Shown here piece after piece: positions 51,819 through 61,617 of a stretch of DNA of 64,000 bases; within the stretch, counting starts at the first letter, position 1; each line of letters starts with the position of its first letter. The position numbers were made by a program, and so were the translations under genes. This stretch comes from Flavobacterium sp. Root935 (GTDB lineage: Bacteria > Bacteroidota > Bacteroidia > Flavobacteriales > Flavobacteriaceae). The notes beneath the pieces were generated by a model. It was given only the letters and a program-made list of their open reading frames with translations, did not search any database and was not told the DNA's origin. The DNA lies in the NCBI RefSeq assembly GCF_001429295.1, contig NZ_LMJL01000012.1, positions 424,137 to 488,136 of the forward strand, in the 5' to 3' direction.

Positions 51819-52538
51819 TTATTTAGAATTTAATTTTTTTTCAAGAGCTATTATTTTTTCATTTTGGTTATCGATTTTTTTATTTTGTTCAATCACATAC
51901 AATGTCAGTTCTTCAATCTTTTGAAGTAACTTAGCATTCATTGCCCCAAGATTAATTCCATCTTTTAAAACTTCTTCTTCACTTGGAATATTCTCTAAAT
52001 GCCCCTTCTCAATAATATGTTTTTCTACATATTCAAGGGTCGGCAGATCGTATTCTTTTTTAAATACAAAATCCGACCAACCTGTCATATCTACTTTTAC
52101 TTCTTTGGAATGTATTGTCCCGTTTACATCAAGTTTGTTTTGTGGATTATTGATTCCAATTCCAACATTTCCATTTCCAAGAATTCTTAACTTTTCCGTT
52201 TGTGGTCTTAAATATGATTCTTGAGTGAAAAACTGTAGACCATAAGTATTATTACCAGCACTTTCTGTAATAGTTCTAATTGAAGTACCATAAGTATCAT
52301 AAGTAGTTATATTAATAGAATGCGCAATCATAATAGCAGATTCATTATCAATATTTGCATAATTTCTTACTAGTATATTTCCATTATCAACTTGTAGTTT
52401 TGCCATTGGATTTCCTGTGCCAATACCAACATTAGCGTTGCCAGACGTTCCATGAATAATACCTGAGGGCGTATATATTTGCGCATTTACATTCAAAGCA
52501 AAAATTATTGCCGACGCAATAGTTAATTTAATTTTCAT
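51819..52538 (-). CDS. Secreted fibre-like protein, paralog 2 of the array
   Basis: I start at the ATG at 52538 (MKIKLTIASAIIFALNVNAQ); the frame could begin at 52565. 240 residues, the shortest of the intact copies, with IYTPSGIIHGTSGNANVGIG after the signal peptide and the shared foot (NGTIHSKEVKVDM, LPTLEYVEKHIIEKGHLENI). The variable middle is short. 171 bases separate it from the copy upstream. Confidence 0.82.
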   Translation of the reverse strand: MKIKLTIASAIIFALNVNAQIYTPSGIIHGTSGNANVGIGTGNPMAKLQVDNGNILVRNYANIDNESAIMIAHSINITTYDTYGTSIRTITESAGNNTYGLQFFTQESYLRPQTEKLRILGNGNVGIGINNPQNKLDVNGTIHSKEVKVDMTGWSDFVFKKEYDLPTLEYVEKHIIEKGHLENIPSEEEVLKDGINLGAMNAKLLQKIEELTLYVIEQNKKIDNQNEKIIALEKKLNSK

Positions 52539-52709
52539 AAATAAGGTTGTTTTTACTAATTTCAATATTTAAAATTTATTAAGCTCATAAAAAAAATAAT
52601 TGTATAAGACACAAAGGTTTCTTTCTGTAACATCATACAAAAGTTTTTGTGAATGTCGGATTAACTTTTGATTACAGACTAAATTCAGCTACTGTATATA
52701 TCTTCATTT

Positions 52710-53795
52710 TTAATTTTTCTTTATCTGCTTTAAAATTGAAATATCTTTTTTAATTTCTGAATTCTCCCTTTTAATACTTTCATTCTCTTTTTTCATCTCA
52801 ATCATATAAAGAGTTAATTCTTCAATTTTTTGCAGAAGCTTAATATTCATTTCTCCCAGATTAATTCCATTTTTTAAAACTTCCGCTTCACTTGGAATAT
52901 TTTCTAAATGACCTTTTTCATTAATATGTTTTTCTACTTCTTCAAGTGTCGGCAACTTATATTCTTTTTTAAATACATAATCCGGCCATCCAATCATGTC
53001 AACTTTTACTTCCTTGGAATGAATTGTGCCGTTTACATCTAATTTGTTTGTTGGATTATTTACTCCAATACCTATATTGCCTACATTACTAATCATCATT
53101 CGGTCTTTCCATCCATCAGTATAAGTTCCGAATACTATAGAATTTGAGCCCCTAACTCCAAGCTGCTGATTAACTTCTCGTGAAGTTAAATAATTAGTTT
53201 CGCCGATGTGGCCCAGTAATATGTGACCATTATTTTGCAAATCACCTGCAACGTGGAGTTTAGCTTCTGGTGCAAAAGTTCCAATACCAATATTTCCATT
53301 ATTGCTGATATGAAAAAAGGGATGGGATGTATCGTCTGTCCAGTTGTAAATTGAAAAGCTAGATTCAGTTATCATATTAGCACCCGAGCTTATTGCCCAA
53401 GTTTTTCCAGCGGGATTTCTAAGAAAAATTTTTGTTGTATTGGCATTGACACTTTCATTCCCTACTCCAATACTTCCCATAACGTCAAGCTTATAAGCAG
53501 GATAATAGCTTCCTATACCAAAGTTTCCAGAATAGATATATGAATTTCCCCCATCCTTAAAAAATACGTCGGCACCGATACGGGTCCCTCCCGTAAAGTC
53601 ACTCGCGTAATTCAATGACAAAACATTACCAGTGTCATGAACAATTGCTCTTCCGCCTGAACCTCTATCAGGGAAACGAAAAATGACATCAGCCAATCCG
53701 TTGTAATAAAAAATATTATTACCATTAGGTGAATTAATCTGCGAAACTGCACTAATTGAAATTAAAAGAAGACCTAAAATGTAAAATTTCTTCAT
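52710..53795 (-). CDS. Secreted fibre-like protein, paralog 1 of the array
   Basis: 361 residues, the longest copy, with signal peptide MKKFYILGLLLISISAVSQ. Three repeated GNFGIG/GNIGIG-type beta elements (residues ~95-265) precede the shared foot (NGTIHSKEVKVDM, LPTLEEVEKHINEKGHLENI, LTLYMIEMKKENESIKREN). It is the first intact gene of the operon on the minus strand; the only sequence upstream of it in the array is a decayed copy, so the operon promoter must lie upstream of or within that relic. Confidence 0.82.
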   Translation of the reverse strand: MKKFYILGLLLISISAVSQINSPNGNNIFYYNGLADVIFRFPDRGSGGRAIVHDTGNVLSLNYASDFTGGTRIGADVFFKDGGNSYIYSGNFGIGSYYPAYKLDVMGSIGVGNESVNANTTKIFLRNPAGKTWAISSGANMITESSFSIYNWTDDTSHPFFHISNNGNIGIGTFAPEAKLHVAGDLQNNGHILLGHIGETNYLTSREVNQQLGVRGSNSIVFGTYTDGWKDRMMISNVGNIGIGVNNPTNKLDVNGTIHSKEVKVDMIGWPDYVFKKEYKLPTLEEVEKHINEKGHLENIPSEAEVLKNGINLGEMNIKLLQKIEELTLYMIEMKKENESIKRENSEIKKDISILKQIKKN

Positions 53796-53797
53796 AG

Positions 53798-54053
53798 TTA
53801 TAATTTGTATTTTGATTTAATATTATTCATTTCCTTTTTCAAACTTTCAATTGATTTATTCTGCTCAATAACATACAGAGTCAGTTCTTCTATCTTTTGT
53901 AGAAGCTTTGCATTCATCTCCCCTAGATTAATACCGTTTTGCAAAACTTTTTCTTCACTTGGAATATTTCTAGATGTCTTTTTTTATTATTATATTTTCT
54001 ACTTCTTCAATTGTTGGAAGATTATACTTTATCTTAAATATAAAATCTGAACA
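53798..54053 (-). pseudogene. Decayed fifth fibre-like copy
   Basis: The foot region is recognisable on the minus strand: CSDFIFKIKYNLPTIEEVEN, then one frame loss before the GHLENIPSEE region (HLE in another frame), a second one-base loss within the NIPSEE codons, and then EKVLQNGINLGEMNAKLLQK to the stop at 53798. Two one-base deletions therefore break it. The signal peptide and variable part are missing. It shows the array has grown and decayed by tandem duplication. Confidence 0.8.
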
Positions 54054-54237
54054 CGCATGTAGTATATTCGTTTTAAGTATTTATAATAAGTTTGTAAAAT
54101 AAATACAATTTAACAAGAAAAAAACACTGAAAAAACATATCTAATTTAGATATACAAACTAAAAAAAATAAACCCATAAAATTTTACGGCTTTCCTCATT
54201 TTGAATATTTATCAATCAAAAAATTTAATTAAAACAT

Positions 54238-54268
54238 AAAAGGCAAAATCTAAGATCTTGCCTTTTTT
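54238..54268. terminator. Terminator-like hairpin after the NTF2-like gene
   Basis: AAAAGGCAA (54238-54246) pairs with TTGCCTTTT (54258-54266) and is T-rich on both sides. It lies about 75 bases beyond the NTF2-like stop codon on the minus strand. Confidence 0.6.
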
Positions 54269-54341
54269 AAGAGAATATAATTTTTTAAAACTTTTGAATG
54301 TTATTTTCCTAAATTATTTGCGTCATTAAACTCATTTATAA

Positions 54342-54704
54342 CTAATCTTCTTGAACCAACTCAATATCCATTGTCTTAATCAACCCATCTTCAAAAGTAT
54401 AAACATGCTTAACTAGACCGTCAAAAATCAAATTACCCTGCAGGTCTTTTACATTTTGCTGTACTAAAACTTCTAAACTGTCATTTTCCCTTTCAGCAAA
54501 ACCAACTGGATCTACTTTCGGATTAATTTCTGCCCATTGTCTTGTCCAATATTGTCTAATTTCGTCGTGTCCACTAATATAGCCGCCTTCCCAAGCCTTT
54601 GACCATTGTACATTTTCTTGCATTGTCGATAAGCATTTGTCTATATTTCTTTCGTTAAAAGCATTATACGCTTTTCTGATTACGTCTTGGAATTGATTTG
54701 ACAT
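54342..54704 (-). CDS. NTF2-like (SnoaL-type) protein
   Basis: 120 residues. IRKAYNAFNERNIDKCLSTM, the conserved VQWSKAWEGGYISGHDEIRQ segment and YWTRQWAEINPKVDPVG form the cone-shaped NTF2-like fold. Most such small proteins bind or isomerise a small hydrophobic ligand or are of unknown role. No signal peptide. Monocistronic; a promoter is expected in 54705-54935 together with that of the next, divergent gene. Confidence 0.85.
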   Translation of the reverse strand: MSNQFQDVIRKAYNAFNERNIDKCLSTMQENVQWSKAWEGGYISGHDEIRQYWTRQWAEINPKVDPVGFAERENDSLEVLVQQNVKDLQGNLIFDGLVKHVYTFEDGLIKTMDIELVQED

Positions 54705-54935
54705 TTTATACGTTTTAAAGTGGTCAACTAATATAGCAATTCTAACTTATTAAAATAAATACCGACAAAAATTTAAAACCCTAAAAATCAACTTCAATTA
54801 TTATCAAATTTTTAATTATTATGGTTTTTAGAAAAATTTTAAGAATCCTTACTTTTCAAATTGCTATATTTGGCGCACTTTCAACAACTATAAGCCTAGT
54901 TTTTGAGTAACAAATATAATCCTGCTGTGCTGTAA

Positions 54936-55295
54936 ATGAAACCTATTAAGTTCATATATATCGTTTTACTTTCGCTGCTTTCTTTCTTTAGAGGCACCGA
55001 AACGTATCAGCAGCCTGTAAATTTTAGCAGCTGTATCACTCATGACAGTGTTACCGCAGATGATACACTCTTTAATTCTTCGGATTATTCTTCTTCTAAA
55101 AATTTAGAAGTTCATTATAAACTCAAAAAGAAAATAAAATCCAGAGCTACTACTTTAGAACAAAGTACAATCAAAGCTCCTTATTTTAGTAATCTAATAA
55201 ACTTCAAGCTTTACAAAAAGAGCTTAATTTATGGTATAGCTTCAATCTACCAAGTTCAAAGGCATACTTATCTTCATTTGTATCAGTTATTCTAG
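54936..55295 (+). CDS. Small exported protein upstream of the RND operon
   Basis: 119 residues with a signal peptide (MKPIKFIYIVLLSLLSFFRG), then a Ser/Thr-rich acidic part and a Lys-rich region (LEVHYKLKKKIKSRATTLEQ). I know no domain. Small proteins of this kind are sometimes found ahead of RND efflux operons in Bacteroidota. The gap of 232 bases to the adaptor gene means it need not share a transcript. Confidence 0.55.
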   Translation: MKPIKFIYIVLLSLLSFFRGTETYQQPVNFSSCITHDSVTADDTLFNSSDYSSSKNLEVHYKLKKKIKSRATTLEQSTIKAPYFSNLINFKLYKKSLIYGIASIYQVQRHTYLHLYQLF

Positions 55296-55527
55296 GACTC
55301 CAAATTTGGTTGTTTTTATATTTTAGATTTTTCTGAAACGATTTTTCATGTGCCTATATGGCGTATGGAATATCATTGCTATAAAAACATTTTTTCTAAG
55401 AACGGTGCTTCTATCCAAAAAGGAAGTAATCCGAAAACATCTCTAATTTCAATATTTACATAGATTTCAAACTCCCTTTTCTTGCATTGGAGAGCCTATA
55501 TTTTTATTTAATTTTTAAAACCTAATC

Positions 55528-56619
55528 ATGAATATTTATAAAAATCCATTCCTTTTATTCACTTTATCATTGTTCGTTTTAGTCTCGTGCGGTGATAAAG
55601 CAAAAAAGAATTCCGAAAACATTAAAACACTTCCTGTATACAAAGTCACCTTAAAAGACACCATAGTTTCGAGCAAATTTGTTGCCGATGTACATGCTAA
55701 AAACAATGTAGAAATCCACGTTAGAATTCCTGGTTTACTAGACAAAGTTTATGTAAGCGAAGGACAAAAAGTTAAAAAAGGACAAATCTTATTTAAAATA
55801 AGCGATGTCGAACTTCAAATTCAGTTGCTGAAAGCAGAAGCTGTTTTCAAAAGCGCAAAAGCCGATTTAAGAATCGCAACGGTAGAATTAGAACAAGCAC
55901 AAACTCTTTTCAATAAAAAAGTAATTGCAGACAAAGAATTAGAATTATCTAAAGCAAAACATGAAGCGGCTTCTGCGAAATTAGCCCACGCTGCCGCAGA
56001 AAGAAAAGCAATCAACCAGCAGATTAGTTTTACTACAATCCGTGCGCCGTTTGACGGAACTGTAGATAGAATTCCGTTCAAAGAAGGAAGTTTAGTAGAA
56101 AATGGTTCACTATTGACTACTGTTTCTCAGCTGGATGACGTTTACGCTTATTTTTCAATTCCTGAAAATACATATTTCCAAATGATGGAAGACAAAACTC
56201 TTAATACACAAGGAGATATAAAACTTGTCTTGCCAAACGGAATGGTTTATGATCAAAAAGGAGAACTAAGAACTGCCGACGGAGAAATAGACAGACAAAC
56301 GGGTTCTATTCAATATAAAGCCAAATTTCACAATCCGCAGGGATTTATCAAACACGGAACTTCGGGTAAACTGATTATTTCAGAACCAAAAACCAATGCA
56401 ATTTTAATTCCGCAGAAAGCTGTTTTTTCAATTCAGGACAAACAATACGTATTTCTGGTAAAAAAAGATGGAGTAGTTAAAATGACCAATGTTACAATTG
56501 GAAGTACTCTAGATGATGTTTATATCCTAAATGATGGTCTAAAAAATGACGACCTGATTGTACAGGAAGGTACGCAATCATTGAGAGACGGCGATAAAAT
56601 CAACATCAAACAAATGTAG
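55528..56619 (+). CDS. RND efflux periplasmic adaptor (AcrA/MexA-like)
   Basis: 363 residues, lipoprotein (LFVLVSCGD, Cys 21). It has the biotinyl-lipoyl-like halves EIHVRIPGLLDKVYVSEGQK and ISFTTIRAPFDGTVDRIPFK on either side of a coiled coil (LKAEAVFKSAKADLRIATVE), then beta-barrel (LLTTVSQLDDVYAYFSIPEN) and membrane-proximal parts. It links the inner-membrane pump and the outer-membrane channel. The pump gene follows after 50 bases. Confidence 0.93.
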   Translation: MNIYKNPFLLFTLSLFVLVSCGDKAKKNSENIKTLPVYKVTLKDTIVSSKFVADVHAKNNVEIHVRIPGLLDKVYVSEGQKVKKGQILFKISDVELQIQLLKAEAVFKSAKADLRIATVELEQAQTLFNKKVIADKELELSKAKHEAASAKLAHAAAERKAINQQISFTTIRAPFDGTVDRIPFKEGSLVENGSLLTTVSQLDDVYAYFSIPENTYFQMMEDKTLNTQGDIKLVLPNGMVYDQKGELRTADGEIDRQTGSIQYKAKFHNPQGFIKHGTSGKLIISEPKTNAILIPQKAVFSIQDKQYVFLVKKDGVVKMTNVTIGSTLDDVYILNDGLKNDDLIVQEGTQSLRDGDKINIKQM

Positions 56620-56669
56620 GTTATCAACTTGTAAAACAGTTATTTAATTATTGATCTAAAAAAAATATA

Positions 56670-59600
56670 ATGATAGAGTTATTTATCAAAAGAAAAATAT
56701 TGTCATTAATCATCTCGGTTATGATAGTTCTTTTGGGATTACTGGCTTTGTTCCAGCTTCCCATTACCCAATTCCCAGATATTGTACCACCTTCTGTAAC
56801 CGTAACAGCCAAATATACAGGAGCAAACGCAGAGGTTTCTGCCAACGCCGTCGCCCTTCCGCTCGAGAGAGCCATAAATGGTGTGCCGGGAATGACGTAT
56901 ATGTCGACCGTAACTTCTAATGACGGTTTAACCTTAATTCAGGTTTTCTTCGAAGTTGGAACCGATCCCGATTTAGCGGCTGTAAACGTGCAGAACCGTG
57001 TAACAACAATATTGGATGAACTACCCGAAGAGGTAATTCGTGCGGGTGTTACAACCGAAAAAGAGGTGAACAGTATGCTGATGTACTTGAACATTACGAG
57101 TACAGACAAAACTCAAGATGAGCAGTTTATCTTCAACTTTACAGATATTAATATCCTGCAGGAATTAAAACGTATTGATGGTGTCGGACGTGCCGAAATT
57201 ATGGGGCAAAAAGAATATTCTATGCGTGTCTGGCTGGATCCGCAAAAGATGCTTTCGTATAATATTTCGGCAAATGAGGTAATCAGCTCACTTCAAAAAC
57301 AAAACATTTCTGCTGCACCAGGTAAAGTGGGTGAAGGATCTGGACAGCTTGATAATCAGTTACAATATGTAATTAAATATGGCGGAAAATTCTTTGAACC
57401 CAAACAATACGAAGAAATTGCGCTAAGAGCCAATCCAGATGGAACAATCTTAAGATTAAAAGATATTTCGAACATAGAATTTGGTTCGATGAGTTACGGA
57501 ATGGTTTCTAAAACCGACGGAAAACCTTCGGCATCCATCATGTTGAAACAACGTCCGGGGTCTAACGCTTCTGAAGTTATTGCAAGCGTAAAAGAAAAAA
57601 TGACGGAATTAAAAGGAACTTCTTTTCCTCCGGGAATGGAATTTAATATTGCGTACGACGTTTCCCGTTTTCTTGATGCTTCTATTCATGAAGTTTTAAG
57701 AACTTTGATCGAAGCCTTTCTTTTAGTAGCCTTTGTAGTTTTTATTTTCCTGCAAGATTGGAGATCGACTTTAATTCCAGTATTGGCAGTACCTGTCGCA
57801 CTTATCGGTTCGTTTACTTTTATGTCGATGATGGGATTCTCGATCAACTTACTGACTCTGTTTGCTTTAGTACTTTCGATCGGAATTGTAGTCGATAACG
57901 CTATTGTTGTCGTCGAGGCCGTTCACGTCAAAATTTCCGAAGAACATATGGCACCGCTTGAAGCCACCATAAGTGCCATGAAAGAAATTACAGGTGCCGT
58001 AATTGCAATTACAATTGTTATGGCTGCTGTATTTATTCCCGTAGCATTTTTGAGCGGTCCGGTTGGGGTTTTCTACAGGCAGTTCTCTTTAACAATGGCG
58101 ATTAGTATTGTCATTTCTGGAATTAACGCCCTTACCCTTACTCCTGCCCTTTGTGCAATTATGCTAAAAGCGCATGATCCGAATAAAGAAAAGAAATCAT
58201 TATTAGATCGTTTTTTCCAGAGATTTAACAATTGGTTTGATAATGTAACTTCAAAATACATTAAAGTATTAGTAAAGTTTGCTGACAGAACTTCGGTTAC
58301 TGTTGGTTTACTGGTTCTTTTCTGCCTCTTTACTTGGGGAACAAGCAAGTTTTTACCGTCAGGATTTATTCCGTCTGAAGATCAGGGAATGGTTTACGTA
58401 AGTGTTACAACACCGCAGGGTGCAACTGTAGAACGTACCGAAAAAGTATTGGATCAAGTAACTAAAGTTGCCAAAGGAATTCAAGGTGTCGATAACGTAA
58501 CTACGCTCGCCGGATACAGTATCGTAACTGAAATCGCAGGTGCTTCGTACGGAATGGGAATGATCAACCTAAAAGACTGGAGCGATCGTGATATTTCTGT
58601 AAATGAATTTATAGCGCAGCTTACTGAAAAAACAAAAGGTATCTCTGATGCACAGATTGAAATATTTGCACCGCCAACCGTTCCTGGTTTTGGTAATACC
58701 AGTGGTTTCGAACTTCGATTACTGGATAAATCCGGCGGAAGCATTACGAATACAGATGAAGTGACGAAAAACTTTATTAAAGAATTAAATGCTTCGCCCG
58801 AAATACAAAACTCTTTTACCAGTTTTGACGCCACTTTTCCGCAGTATTTAATTCATATTGATTACGATCAGGCTGCGAAAAAGGGAATTTCAGTAGACAA
58901 TGCAATGGCAACCTTGCAGACGATGTTAGGTTCTTTTTATGCGACCAATTTTATCCGTTTTTCTCAAATGTATAAAGTAATGGTACAGGCAAGTCCGCAG
59001 TTTAGAAAAAATCCTGAAAGTATTTTGGATATGTACCTAAAAAATGATGCTGGCGAAATGGTGCCGTTCTCCACTTTTATTAAATTAGAAAGAGTTTACG
59101 GTCCAGAAGTACTTACACGATACAATATGTACATGTCGGCAATGATTAACGGAGAACCTGCAGAAGGCTTCAGTTCTGGAGAAGCAATTGCTGCAGTAGA
59201 AAAAATCGCTGCAGAAAAACTCCCAAGCCGTTTTGAACTGGAATGGTCTGGTATGACGCGTGAAGAAATTTTATCAGGAAACCAAACCATTTACATTTTT
59301 GCGCTTTGTATACTATTCGTATACTTATTATTGGCCGCACAATACGAAAGTTTACTGCTTCCGTTCCCTGTATTATTAAGTCTTCCTGTGGGAGTTTTTG
59401 GTTCTTATCTTGCTCTTTTGATGGTTGGATTAGACAATAACATTTACGCGCAGGTAGCACTCGTCATGCTGATTGGTCTGCTCGCCAAAAATGCGATTCT
59501 AATTGTAGAATTTGCAATGGCACAAAACAAAATAGGAAGAGATATTACAGAAGCCGCGATTGAAGGTGCCAGACTTCGTTTCAGACCAATTTTGATGACT

Positions 59601-59792
59601 TCTTTTGCTTTTATTTCAGGATTGATTCCGCTGTGTATTGCTTCTGGTGCGGGTGCTGTGGGGAACCGTTCTATCGGAACTGCGGCTGCAGGCGGTATGT
59701 TAATTGGAACTGTGTTTGGTCTGGTAATTATTCCAGGACTTTACATTTTATTTGCCAAACTTGAAAAAGCAATGAATAAATCTAAAGTATAA
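56670..59792 (+). CDS. RND efflux pump, HAE1 (AcrB-like) family
   Basis: 1040 residues, normal for AcrB. Twelve membrane helices with two large periplasmic loops. Proton relay region: GIVVDNAIVVVEAVHVKISE in helix 4 (adjacent Asp residues and flanking DN) and Lys/Asn in GLLAKNAILIVEFAMAQNKI in helix 10. Porter loop elements (ITQFPDIVPPSVTVTAKYTG and GMTYMSTVTSNDGLTLIQVF) are present. It expels hydrophobic drugs, dyes or detergents, driven by protons. Substrates are unknown. Confidence 0.95.
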   Translation: MIELFIKRKILSLIISVMIVLLGLLALFQLPITQFPDIVPPSVTVTAKYTGANAEVSANAVALPLERAINGVPGMTYMSTVTSNDGLTLIQVFFEVGTDPDLAAVNVQNRVTTILDELPEEVIRAGVTTEKEVNSMLMYLNITSTDKTQDEQFIFNFTDINILQELKRIDGVGRAEIMGQKEYSMRVWLDPQKMLSYNISANEVISSLQKQNISAAPGKVGEGSGQLDNQLQYVIKYGGKFFEPKQYEEIALRANPDGTILRLKDISNIEFGSMSYGMVSKTDGKPSASIMLKQRPGSNASEVIASVKEKMTELKGTSFPPGMEFNIAYDVSRFLDASIHEVLRTLIEAFLLVAFVVFIFLQDWRSTLIPVLAVPVALIGSFTFMSMMGFSINLLTLFALVLSIGIVVDNAIVVVEAVHVKISEEHMAPLEATISAMKEITGAVIAITIVMAAVFIPVAFLSGPVGVFYRQFSLTMAISIVISGINALTLTPALCAIMLKAHDPNKEKKSLLDRFFQRFNNWFDNVTSKYIKVLVKFADRTSVTVGLLVLFCLFTWGTSKFLPSGFIPSEDQGMVYVSVTTPQGATVERTEKVLDQVTKVAKGIQGVDNVTTLAGYSIVTEIAGASYGMGMINLKDWSDRDISVNEFIAQLTEKTKGISDAQIEIFAPPTVPGFGNTSGFELRLLDKSGGSITNTDEVTKNFIKELNASPEIQNSFTSFDATFPQYLIHIDYDQAAKKGISVDNAMATLQTMLGSFYATNFIRFSQMYKVMVQASPQFRKNPESILDMYLKNDAGEMVPFSTFIKLERVYGPEVLTRYNMYMSAMINGEPAEGFSSGEAIAAVEKIAAEKLPSRFELEWSGMTREEILSGNQTIYIFALCILFVYLLLAAQYESLLLPFPVLLSLPVGVFGSYLALLMVGLDNNIYAQVALVMLIGLLAKNAILIVEFAMAQNKIGRDITEAAIEGARLRFRPILMTSFAFISGLIPLCIASGAGAVGNRSIGTAAAGGMLIGTVFGLVIIPGLYILFAKLEKAMNKSKV

Positions 59793-59913
59793 TTTTTTTA
59801 AGACACATAGATTCATAGAATTTAGAAATCATAAAAAGGCGTTTCACTTTTTTTAAAGTCACATAGCCATGTGTTAGAAACTAGTTTTTTTCAATCCCTT
59901 TTCAAAAAAAACT

Positions 59914-59928
59914 ATGTTTCTATGTGTT
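59914..59928 (-). repeat. Dispersed repeat unit, inverted copy
   Basis: ATGTTTCTATGTGTT is the exact reverse complement of AACACATAGAAACAT at 36766-36780. Shorter relatives (ACACATAGATTCATAG, CACATAGCCATGTG) occur in the same gap at 59805-59875. Confidence 0.7.
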
Positions 59929-59967
59929 GAATCAATTACGCTGCAGATTAAACAAATAAATTAAACA

Positions 59968-61464
59968 ATGAAAGAGATATTAAATCAATATAAAAATGCT
60001 AATACGCAGTTTTTAAGGACAACCAGAAGTGCAGTTATAATAACTGGAGTTTTACTTTTAACGGCTTGTTCTGCGCCAAAAGTGAGCGATAAATTAACTG
60101 CTGCAAAACTTCCTGAGAATTTTGACGCGAAGAGAAAAGACAGTATAAATAATGCTTCGGCTTTTATTCCATTAAAAACAGAAACCTTTTTTAAAGATCC
60201 AAAATTAGAGCTGTTACTAAAGAAAGCTATCGCTCAAAATCCAGATTATTTAATTATGCAGGAAAGGATTTTAATTGCCAATTCGCATTTAAAAGTGGCA
60301 AAATTAGCCCTTCTCCCTTCTTTAGATCTAGTCGCAGATGCTTCTGGAACGCGTTATGGAAAATATACAATGGATGGAGTTGGTAATTTTGATACCAATT
60401 TTTCACAAAATATCAGCGACAAGCAAAGAATTAATGAAGACCTTACTCCTAACCTTTTTTTAGGCGGAAAAGTTTCTTGGGAAGCTGATATTTGGGGAAA
60501 ACTAAGCAACCGTAAAAAAGCAGCACAGCAAAGATATTTTGCTTCGCAAGCAGGAATGCGATTATTGCAGACCCGACTTTTAAGCGATGCCGCCGATTTG
60601 TATTTCAAGCTTATTGCTTTAGACAAACAGGCAGCGATTTACGATAAAAACCTCACAACCCAAGAAAGAGCACTTGATATTGTTTCGGCTCAAAGATCGG
60701 TTGGAAAAGCTACGGAATTGGCTGTACAGCAGTTTAATGCGCAAAATAATAACATCCATGCCCAGGCATCTGAACTGAAATTAAGCATCGACCAAACCGA
60801 AAAAGCTTTGTTGACGCTTTTGGGTGAATACGGCGGAAAAATCGATCGAAGCAGTGACTTTTTATCGGGACATTTAGAAGTTTTAAACCAAAAAATAAGT
60901 GTAGATTCTATTATTCACAAAAGACCAGACGTTGCAGAAGCATACTTCGAATTATTAGCCAGCAACGCTGATGCAAAATCCGCAAGAGCTGCATTTTTCC
61001 CAACTTTAAATTTAGGCGGTTATGCAGGTTTCAATTCATTTTCTTTCAATACTTTTTTTGATGCTGGATCTTTCGCCTGGCAGATTTTAGGCGGTTTAAC
61101 AGCTCCTGTTTTCAATAAAGGACAAATTAAACAGGAATTTTATGTCTCTAACCGAAGACAGGAAATTTCGTTTCTTCACTATCAAAATACAATCACAACC
61201 GCTTTCAACGAATTGAGTGCTTTATTGCATAGAAATGAAGCTTTTGAAGATGTTTTGAAATACAAATTAAAAGAAATTGATCATCTTGAAATTGCTGTAA
61301 ACGTTTCTAACGATTTGTATTTAAGCGGTTATGCAAATTATCTCGAGATCATAAATGCGCAGAAAAACAAACTGCAGGCAGAACTTGATTTTGTTGATAT
61401 TCAATTGCGAAATGCCAATTCTCAAGTACTATTGTACAAAGCTTTAGGCGGAGGAATTAATTAG
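59968..61464 (+). CDS. Outer-membrane efflux channel lipoprotein (TolC/OprM-like, NodT family)
   Basis: 498 residues with lipobox LLLTACSAPK (Cys 34) after a longer N-terminal leader (MKEILNQYKNANTQFLRTTR). It has two TolC-like helical repeats: LKVAKLALLPSLDLVADASG, WEADIWGKLSNRKKAAQQRY, and ARAAFFPTLNLGGYAGFNSF, APVFNKGQIKQEFYVSNRRQ. It forms the outer channel of the RND pump encoded just upstream (175-base gap containing dispersed repeats). Confidence 0.93.
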   Translation: MKEILNQYKNANTQFLRTTRSAVIITGVLLLTACSAPKVSDKLTAAKLPENFDAKRKDSINNASAFIPLKTETFFKDPKLELLLKKAIAQNPDYLIMQERILIANSHLKVAKLALLPSLDLVADASGTRYGKYTMDGVGNFDTNFSQNISDKQRINEDLTPNLFLGGKVSWEADIWGKLSNRKKAAQQRYFASQAGMRLLQTRLLSDAADLYFKLIALDKQAAIYDKNLTTQERALDIVSAQRSVGKATELAVQQFNAQNNNIHAQASELKLSIDQTEKALLTLLGEYGGKIDRSSDFLSGHLEVLNQKISVDSIIHKRPDVAEAYFELLASNADAKSARAAFFPTLNLGGYAGFNSFSFNTFFDAGSFAWQILGGLTAPVFNKGQIKQEFYVSNRRQEISFLHYQNTITTAFNELSALLHRNEAFEDVLKYKLKEIDHLEIAVNVSNDLYLSGYANYLEIINAQKNKLQAELDFVDIQLRNANSQVLLYKALGGGIN

Positions 61465-61520
61465 TTTATATATTGGTCAAAAACTGTTCTTTTTTTAGCT
61501 CATCAAGAATACAGTTTTAT

Positions 61521-61553
61521 ATCCCATTTGCTCAGCAGATGGGATTTTTTTTT
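61521..61553 (+). terminator. Terminator of the RND operon
   Basis: ATCCCATTTGC and GCAGATGGGAT form an 11-bp stem with one wobble around the loop TCA, followed by a run of nine T. Confidence 0.9.
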
Positions 61554-61617
61554 GAAGGAAATTTTCTGTTCGTTGTTACAACTACTATCTTTATTCTAAA
61601 TTACTAAAAAAGCAACG

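Noticed and set aside
49857..53795. Prophage tail-fibre genes
   Set aside because: Each has its own signal peptide and the cluster is joined to T9SS and Rhs genes, with no capsid, terminase or tail genes around.
53805..54050. 81-codon plus-strand frame within the decayed fibre copy
   Set aside because: It is the opposite strand of the foot-region remnant, which explains its open frame.
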